The notes under the pieces: generated by a model
Databases searched by the model: none
Seen by the model: only the letters and a program-made list of their open reading frames with translations
Told to the model about the DNA's origin: nothing
Virus record (IMG/VR): IMGVR_UViG_3300042502_001783
Coordinates: 1 to 24,434 of that record
DNA: 24,434 nt
Source: a virus
Strand: one strand, 5' to 3'
Translations under genes and position numbers: made by a program
In this document: positions 20,618 through 24,434 of the stretch, in pieces
Numbering within the stretch: position 1 is the stretch's first letter
Layout: each line of letters begins with the position of its first letter

Positions 20618-21154
20618 TTAGATCATTTTTTTTGTACTCGATAAATTCAGTTGTGCCAGCGTTTCGACTGGATCACAGGTGTTATTCCTTTCAAGGATTT
20701 CCGTAGCGATCCGTCCTCTATGTTTACGAAAAGCCGCGGTTTTTCCGTCTGGATATCCTGGCGTAGCTCCGTAAGTGTTGGCCACTTGCGCGCAGTGTTC
20801 TCGCTCTTTTTTCGTAATCAAATCAATCATCACTTTCAACTTATCTATGTCGATGCTACTACTCATGCGCATATTGTAATCAGCTTGCGCTGCTGCTTTG
20901 GCGGATTCCATAGATGGATGAATACGTCCGAAACTGAGTATACCTATCTCACACCCTGGGTAACTCGCCGAAAGTTCATAACACCCCTCATCCATGTATG
21001 AAGGATGTATTAGGTAACTTGCTGCAAACCACGCTGACGCTTTCGCACCGCCATAGTGAATGTCTTTCCATACTAAGGGCTTCACTAATTCAGAGACTAG
21101 CATATTCCATGAGTCATTTTTGTTTTTTTCTGTTTCGTTAACATGCTCGTTCAT
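20618..21154 (-). CDS. Hypothetical accessory phage protein
   Basis: 178 residues from ATG 21154, which has AAGGA ten bases upstream; an ATG nine bases earlier lies on that site. The middle (MESAKAAAQADYNMRMSSSI) is the AKAAAQADYxxR segment common in prophage and temperate-phage accessory proteins, and EREHCAQVANTYGA resembles another frequent accessory module. The N-terminal WKDIHYGGAKASAWFAASYL pattern suggests a phage-wide domain of unknown function. It overlaps the upstream zinc-protein gene by 17 bases and ends before the SprT promoter. Confidence 0.65.
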   Translation of the reverse strand: MNEHVNETEKNKNDSWNMLVSELVKPLVWKDIHYGGAKASAWFAASYLIHPSYMDEGCYELSASYPGCEIGILSFGRIHPSMESAKAAAQADYNMRMSSSIDIDKLKVMIDLITKKEREHCAQVANTYGATPGYPDGKTAAFRKHRGRIATEILERNNTCDPVETLAQLNLSSTKKMI

Positions 21155-21335
21155 TATTAACATCCTTTACATATGTTGTAACCATCGTGTTCCACTCAGT
21201 GATAGCATCATTTTTATCAAGACTGGAAGGCCCATATGCGCTACATTGTACACACTTTACCCACCGCGCTAAAACTCCAGAAATTATTAGATAATCAGAG
21301 CTACATCCATTAGGGCATGGGATCAGGTCGCTCAT
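21138..21335 (-). CDS. Lar-like zinc protein (short)
   Basis: 65 residues. IPCPNGCSSDYLIISGVLAR and WVKCVQCSAYGPSSLDKNDA, then ITEWNTM, follow the Lar family outline: CPxxCxS, a strand, VxCxxCxAxGP, then an A-I-x-x-W-N helix. Lar of the Rac prophage relieves type I restriction by modulating the methyltransferase. Many phage proteins share the fold without tested function. ATGA overlap with the upstream Lar-like gene. Confidence 0.7.
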   Translation of the reverse strand: MSDLIPCPNGCSSDYLIISGVLARWVKCVQCSAYGPSSLDKNDAITEWNTMVTTYVKDVNNERAC

Positions 21336-21724
21336 TGACGTTCTCCATTACGCACGGCCTTAATTGCGGCATCAGCTAGCATTAACCACTTGGTCCGCTC
21401 TTGGTCTGAGGCATCTGCGAAACCTTCCAAGGTGCGGTTTTTACCAACATTTGGTGCGGCACGGTCAGCTTCGGCTTTCCACATACTGAATGCTACATGC
21501 TCACAGTTAATACGCATTTGTGTATGTGCGCGGGTGTTCCATGAATCAACTGTCTTCTGATACTCAGTGTTATATTCTCCTTCGGCTTGGGGCCACACTC
21601 CGCAATACAGGCTTTCGCAGGTGATGTAGAACATGGGATCTGTAATCACATTTCCGTTGATGTAGTCATCCAGATGGGTTTGAGGTTTGCTCCCACAGAA
21701 CGGACAGGGCAGTAGGTTACTCAT
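21332..21724 (-). CDS. Lar-like zinc protein with C-terminal accessory helix module
   Basis: 130 residues from ATG 21724, which has an excellent AGGAGG site; the frame is open further upstream inside the neighbouring gene. MSNLLPCPFCGSKPQTHLDD, then FYITCESLYCGVWPQAEGEY and TVDSWNTRAH match the Lar pattern (CPFCGS, CxxxxCG, WNTR). The last ~60 residues (NCEHVAFSMWKAEADRAAPN, then EGFADASDQERTKWLMLADA) form the helical module often attached to phage accessory proteins. It may act against restriction; this is inferred from family only. Confidence 0.72.
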   Translation of the reverse strand: MSNLLPCPFCGSKPQTHLDDYINGNVITDPMFYITCESLYCGVWPQAEGEYNTEYQKTVDSWNTRAHTQMRINCEHVAFSMWKAEADRAAPNVGKNRTLEGFADASDQERTKWLMLADAAIKAVRNGERQ

Positions 21725-21953
21725 AACTCGCCTCCTCTTGAGGATCATCGCAGCCGCACGAAATGGCTTGTCCACCACAAACGGCGCAGCGTTCTTGGTC
21801 ACAGCCGGGGTGATGCAGCGTTCCGGGTGGGCAATAACAGTCGTGGCATCGATCCGTGCCACTGTTAGGCAACCGTGACGGCTCCCTGTCGAACTTGAGA
21901 TAAGTGCAGCCGACGGCGTAGGTCATTTCCTGTTCGCAACAGTTGCAAATCAT
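21717..21953 (-). CDS. Cys-rich zinc-binding protein, 78 residues
   Basis: From ATG 21953, with GGAGG just upstream. Cys and His recur in CxxC-like pairs: MICNCCEQE, then DRCHDCYCPPGTLHHPGCDQ and ERCAVCGGQAISCGC. This is enough for two or three zinc knuckles. No DNA-binding fold I can name. It overlaps the next gene by eight bases and the previous by four (ATGA). Confidence 0.62.
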   Translation of the reverse strand: MICNCCEQEMTYAVGCTYLKFDREPSRLPNSGTDRCHDCYCPPGTLHHPGCDQERCAVCGGQAISCGCDDPQEEASYE

Positions 21954-22153
21954 TTGCGTTCCTCCACTTTGAAATAGGCGTCTGCGCGGGCTTTGACTAT
22001 TGGTTGATGGCTTCCTGCGCATCCGTGTTCGACGAAATACGCTGGACCGCTACAATACAAAGTATCTCCGTGTCTTTGTATGCTATAAATTAACACCAAT
22101 TTCCCGCAGACATCACATTTGACTGGCCTGGTATCGTGTTGCAAAGGTATCAT
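21950..22153 (-). CDS. Small zinc-finger-like protein, 67 residues
   Basis: MIPLQHDTRPVKCDVCGKLV contains CDVCGK, and DTLYCSGPAYFVEHGCAGSH supplies further Cys and His. One zinc ribbon is likely. ATG 22153 is preceded by TTAGGAGTG, a good ribosome site. The first of four closely packed Cys-rich genes read leftward (22153 to 21138). Function unknown. Confidence 0.6.
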   Translation of the reverse strand: MIPLQHDTRPVKCDVCGKLVLIYSIQRHGDTLYCSGPAYFVEHGCAGSHQPIVKARADAYFKVEERK

Positions 22154-22215
22154 ATTACACTCCTAAGTTTATGAGAATGCCTCTGTAAAATGGGTATGAA
22201 AGACATATATGTAGT

Positions 22216-22533
22216 TTATGTCTCTGTCGGTTGACCAGTCCAGTGGAAGGAATGTGTCATTTCACTCTCCTCACATGCCTCGACGCAATATTGGTACAGC
22301 TTCCAGCCCCCGACTTCCCAAGTCAGAGCAATGTCACAGTCATCTACCAGCAACTTCGGTGCCGGGCAGTTTCTTGCCTCGTAGTCATCCAGAAATGCTA
22401 TCGCCAAAACTGCGCTTTGGGGGCAGGCAGAATAAGTTGAACGGTCGCCGATTTTGTAGAGGCCCACCATTTTGTGAACGGCTTCTCTCAGCGCGGTATA
22501 ATTTGCTGCGAGTTGATTGTAGTCAGCGATCAT
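22216..22533 (-). CDS. Hypothetical protein
   Basis: 105 residues beginning MIADYNQLAANYTALREAVH. The middle has CPQSAVLAIAFLDDYEARNC, and the end WEVGGWKLYQYCVEACEESE. Not recognised; composition and the tight ATGA overlap with the upstream gene support a real product. GGAG stands before the ATG. A 7-bp hairpin (AGACATA/TATGTCT, 22201-22223) covers its stop, and the 62-base gap after it is the largest in this block. Confidence 0.6.
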   Translation of the reverse strand: MIADYNQLAANYTALREAVHKMVGLYKIGDRSTYSACPQSAVLAIAFLDDYEARNCPAPKLLVDDCDIALTWEVGGWKLYQYCVEACEESEMTHSFHWTGQPTET

Positions 22534-22862
22534 GGCTTTCTCCGAAAAAAACTAACCACTTTTCCTGATGACAAAAAGTCATAAGTATATCTTATATCGC
22601 CTTCTCGCCAGAACGCGGTTATGGATCCACGCCCATTTGACCCAATACCCGGGTGGGAAACATGTTTGACGTGCCGAAGCCACGACAAGAACGTTGTTAG
22701 TGCGACCAATGACGGCAACTCGTCATTATCTTCCCACGCATCTTCTGCCATCATGTTGGCAAACTGGACGCTTAAGCGTTCTGCACACCCCTCTGGAAGC
22801 TGCGATGCAGGGTCATATATGATCTTCCGAATTTCCTCTAATCGCCTTTCACGTAAAGTCAT
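22530..22862 (-). CDS. Hypothetical phage accessory protein
   Basis: 110 residues: MTLRERRLEEIRKIIYDPAS, then LVALTTFLSWLRHVKHVSHP, IGSNGRGSITAFWREGDIRY and TYDFLSSGKVVSFFRRKP. The GSITAFWREGDxRxxxxFxxxGKV pattern is one I associate with small phage and mobile-element proteins of unknown role. Starts and stops overlap neighbours by four bases on both sides. Confidence 0.65.
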   Translation of the reverse strand: MTLRERRLEEIRKIIYDPASQLPEGCAERLSVQFANMMAEDAWEDNDELPSLVALTTFLSWLRHVKHVSHPGIGSNGRGSITAFWREGDIRYTYDFLSSGKVVSFFRRKP

Positions 22863-23038
22863 GACTTATCCCTCATCACTTGAAAAATAGACTGACTGTT
22901 CGACCCGGCACAATATCTGCACTGCACGAAGGTAATCAAAAACTTCGGCATAGCCGCGTGGTAGGTGTTAAGCATAATCCGGCCAGAACCGCCGCAACTA
23001 TTACAGGTTGTAATCCTAAATAGATCTGCATCTGCCAT
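22859..23038 (-). CDS. Small zinc-ribbon protein, 59 residues
   Basis: MADADLFRITTCNSCGGSGR, then IMLNTYHAAMPKFLITFVQC, RYCAGSNSQSIFQVMRDKS. The CNSCGGSG and CRYCAG pairs look like one DnaJ-type zinc ribbon. GGAGG-like bases (GCGGAGGAGCGCTG) precede ATG 23038. It is joined to neighbours by TGATG upstream and ATGA downstream, so it fits the operon exactly. Confidence 0.68.
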   Translation of the reverse strand: MADADLFRITTCNSCGGSGRIMLNTYHAAMPKFLITFVQCRYCAGSNSQSIFQVMRDKS

Positions 23039-23247
23039 CAGCGCTCCTCCGCTTCTTTATCTGGCGGCTCTGGCATGGATTTACCATCGCCGAAGTCCCA
23101 CCAGTGGGTAACATCGTAAGCCTTGACATTAGAGTAATATGCCGTGCCGTCATTATCGTGCAGGAAAGCGTTGGAAATGATGCCTTTCTTTGCGTCATAA
23201 ACCACCGCAACACCTTTCTTTGCAGTTTCAATCGGTTTCCAAGTCAT
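23038..23247 (-). CDS. DUF551-like small protein, 69 residues
   Basis: The start ATG 23247 was chosen for the AAGGAGG site before it; the longer frame reads as non-protein-like upstream. The sequence starts MTWKPIETAKKGVAVVYDAK, and later VTHWWDFGDGKSMPEPPDKE. W-x-P-I-E-T-A-x-x-G followed by a distal THWW is the pattern of the small DUF551-type phage proteins, function unknown. ATGA/TGATG overlaps on both sides. Confidence 0.72.
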   Translation of the reverse strand: MTWKPIETAKKGVAVVYDAKKGIISNAFLHDNDGTAYYSNVKAYDVTHWWDFGDGKSMPEPPDKEAEER

Positions 23248-23555
23248 GGCTGTTCCTCCTTGCGAATAGCGGCGTCGATGCGCTCTGCGGTTTGTGCGCC
23301 GCCAACATGCATGTGGTATAAGGCATCGTCTGCGTGGGTGCGGGGTGGCATAAATGACCGGGCCGCGCGTTCCATCGCTTTGCCTTCGCTCAGCGCCACT
23401 TTCGCACACCGCTCCCGCTCCGCCTTCACAGCCGCGTCTGCGATGTCCTTGCGGATGTATTCGGTGTCGCCAGCGTCGTTCTTGTAGCAAACTCCCGCAT
23501 TGGGGTTGCGCCAGTTTTTGAAGGTAGCGGTGATCCGTTTCGGCATGTCACTCAT
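23244..23555 (-). CDS. Hypothetical accessory protein, 103 residues
   Basis: From ATG 23555 with AAAGGAGA upstream. MSDMPKRITATFKNWRNPNA, then TEYIRKDIADAAVKAERERC and AKVALSEGKAME. The YIRxDIADAAVKAERERCAKVA helix is a frequent end module of phage accessory proteins. Function unknown. It is GC-rich and tightly packed in the operon (ATGA downstream, eight-base overlap upstream). Confidence 0.68.
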   Translation of the reverse strand: MSDMPKRITATFKNWRNPNAGVCYKNDAGDTEYIRKDIADAAVKAERERCAKVALSEGKAMERAARSFMPPRTHADDALYHMHVGGAQTAERIDAAIRKEEQP

Positions 23556-23736
23556 GGCTGTCTCCTTTCTGCGCGGCCCCGCAAATATGAGCCGCCTCTG
23601 CCGCATCTTCGGCATCGCCGCGCCGCAGAACGTGGATAGCCCAAAGGATGCGCTCTTTTTCGTCACGCGACCGGCGCTCGGACAGCATGTCTACCAGGTC
23701 GCGCGTATCGTATCGTCTTGTGACTGGCACCTGCAT
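23548..23736 (-). CDS. Hypothetical small protein, 62 residues
   Basis: MQVPVTRRYDTRDLVDMLSE, then RRSRDEKERILWAIHVLRRG and DAEDAAEAAHICGAAQKGDS. Charged and helical, possibly a short helix-turn-helix or dimerisation unit, but no family is recognised. ATG 23736 overlaps the upstream stop (TGATG); AAAGGCGG serves as ribosome site. Confidence 0.6.
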   Translation of the reverse strand: MQVPVTRRYDTRDLVDMLSERRSRDEKERILWAIHVLRRGDAEDAAEAAHICGAAQKGDSHE

Positions 23737-24434
23737 CACGCACCGCCTTTCTGCGCGAGGGCGGCAACCTTGCGACCGCAGGGTTCGCAGTAGTCGCTTC
23801 CGGCAAAGCGGGTGCTGACGCGCCGCCCGCAGCCTTTGGTAGCGCAGTCTACGTGAAAGCGACGTGTGTTGGTCAGGTGGATCAGACCCTCGGGCCAAGG
23901 CGCGGCCCCGGCAACCGCTTGATCGCCGGGGCCTATGTCATGCGCTGCTCGATTGGTCCGGGCTTCACTTGGCATCACCTCCTTTCCGGGGCTGTTGTCA
24001 TAAAGGCTCTCGACATCACTAAAGATCGCGGCCTGAAACTCAGCGCCAAGGGGCTGCTGTCGTTGTGCCAGCGCGCCGTAGAGCGTGGCTATGGTGTCCT
24101 TTCCGGTGTTGTCGATCAGGGCACGGGCGCTGACTACAAGTTCAAGTGCGGCGTAACATTCCCTCATCCACGCCTTCCGTTGCAGCGCAGTTGGGTCGCT
24201 CGGGGATGCGTTCACGGCGTCCATTTTAGCCACGACAGATGCTTTGCGAACGATTGGAAATGCCGCGTCCAGCGCCTTTACCAGCGCCGCTTCCCGTATC
24301 GCAGCGGCGTCGGGCTGCACGGCGGGTTCCAGCGCTGCTGTCTGGTATGCCGCCTGCGCATGTGCCTTCGCCGCTGCAAGATCGTTATGCCAGCTTGTAT
24401 CATGGTGGCATAGATATTTGCCGTTTGAGAAAGC
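23736..24434 (-). CDS. Accessory protein with C-terminal zinc finger, N-terminus outside window (partial)
   Basis: The frame is open without stop to the window edge, and the first visible residues (FSNGKYLCHHDTSWHNDLAA, then AKAHAQAAYQTAALEPAVQP) read as coding, so the start lies beyond 24434. AKAHAQAAYQ recalls the AKAAAQADY module of 20618-21154. The C-terminus has CATKGCGRRVSTRFAGSDYC followed by EPCGRK, a four-Cys zinc finger. Inside it, an in-frame ATG follows AAAGGAGGTG by only two bases, so a second start producing just the zinc-finger half is possible. The gene is very GC-rich. Function unknown. Confidence 0.65.
   Translation of the reverse strand, partial: AFSNGKYLCHHDTSWHNDLAAAKAHAQAAYQTAALEPAVQPDAAAIREAALVKALDAAFPIVRKASVVAKMDAVNASPSDPTALQRKAWMRECYAALELVVSARALIDNTGKDTIATLYGALAQRQQPLGAEFQAAIFSDVESLYDNSPGKEVMPSEARTNRAAHDIGPGDQAVAGAAPWPEGLIHLTNTRRFHVDCATKGCGRRVSTRFAGSDYCEPCGRKVAALAQKGGA

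Noticed and set aside
23853-24413. Plus-strand frame of 186 codons at the right end
   Set aside because: It is antisense to a partial minus-strand gene whose protein has a clear zinc finger; long shadow frames are common in GC-rich DNA.
1-24434. CRISPR arrays, insertion sequences and integrase genes
   Set aside because: No regularly spaced repeats, transposase or recombinase motifs were seen on either strand.

Overview
The window is part of the genome of a contractile-tailed phage of the T4 superfamily. The evidence is a nearly continuous set of T4-type genes: gp25, gp5, gp27, gp53, a gp48/gp54-like protein, gp4, gp26, gp51 and a tape-measure-like protein, then gp32, gp59 and a gp33-like protein. 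It also has T4-type late promoters (TATAAATA). The gp32 without cysteines and the phage-type CobS ATPase resemble marine and freshwater T4 relatives more than coliphage T4. The host is probably an alphaproteobacterium. This rests on a circularly permuted tmRNA gene whose tag begins ANDNFA and on the GC-rich, host-like accessory genes at the right end. The host is an inference.

Layout. (1) 1-6570, minus strand: a late baseplate operon read right to left as gp48/54-like, gp53, gp27-like, gp5 with a lambda-endolysin-like lysozyme domain, an M15-peptidase baseplate protein, and gp25, which leaves the window. Adjacent genes overlap by 1-8 bases. (2) 6580-6612: two late promoters facing each other. 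(3) 6622-10908, plus strand: a morphogenesis operon with gp4, a conserved protein, a tail-tube-fold protein, gp26, a gp51-like product reached by an apparent -1 ribosomal frameshift, and the tape measure. A hairpin terminator lies between this operon and the convergent gp32. (4) 10994-14265, minus strand: replication and transcription genes gp32, gp59 and gp33-like, two small proteins and a von Willebrand A (VWA) protein. (5) 14290-14608: the permuted two-piece tmRNA, under a promoter that reads as both sigma70 and late. (6) 14669-18744, minus strand: a MoxR/CobS-type AAA+ ATPase, a small membrane protein, a small hypothetical, and a large protein with an HEXXH metalloprotease motif and a VWA domain. 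(7) 18833-24434, minus strand: accessory genes, mostly small and linked by ATGA or TGATG overlaps, including a DUF7666-like protein, a SprT-like metallopeptidase, two Lar-like zinc proteins and other Cys-rich proteins. GC content rises steeply toward the right end.

How the parts fit. Early sigma70 promoters (TTGACA-17-TATAxT) precede the AAA+ gene, the HEXXH/VWA gene and the SprT-like gene. Pure late promoters serve the virion operons. gp32 and the tmRNA/VWA unit carry hybrid promoters in which the sigma70 -10 box is also a late box, so they could be expressed throughout infection. The most notable items are the phage-encoded permuted tmRNA, the gp26/gp51 frameshift cassette (U UUU UUU followed by a perfect 9-bp stem), a probable gp32 translational operator with three AAUCGCA repeats, and the AAA+/HEXXH-VWA/VWA gene set.
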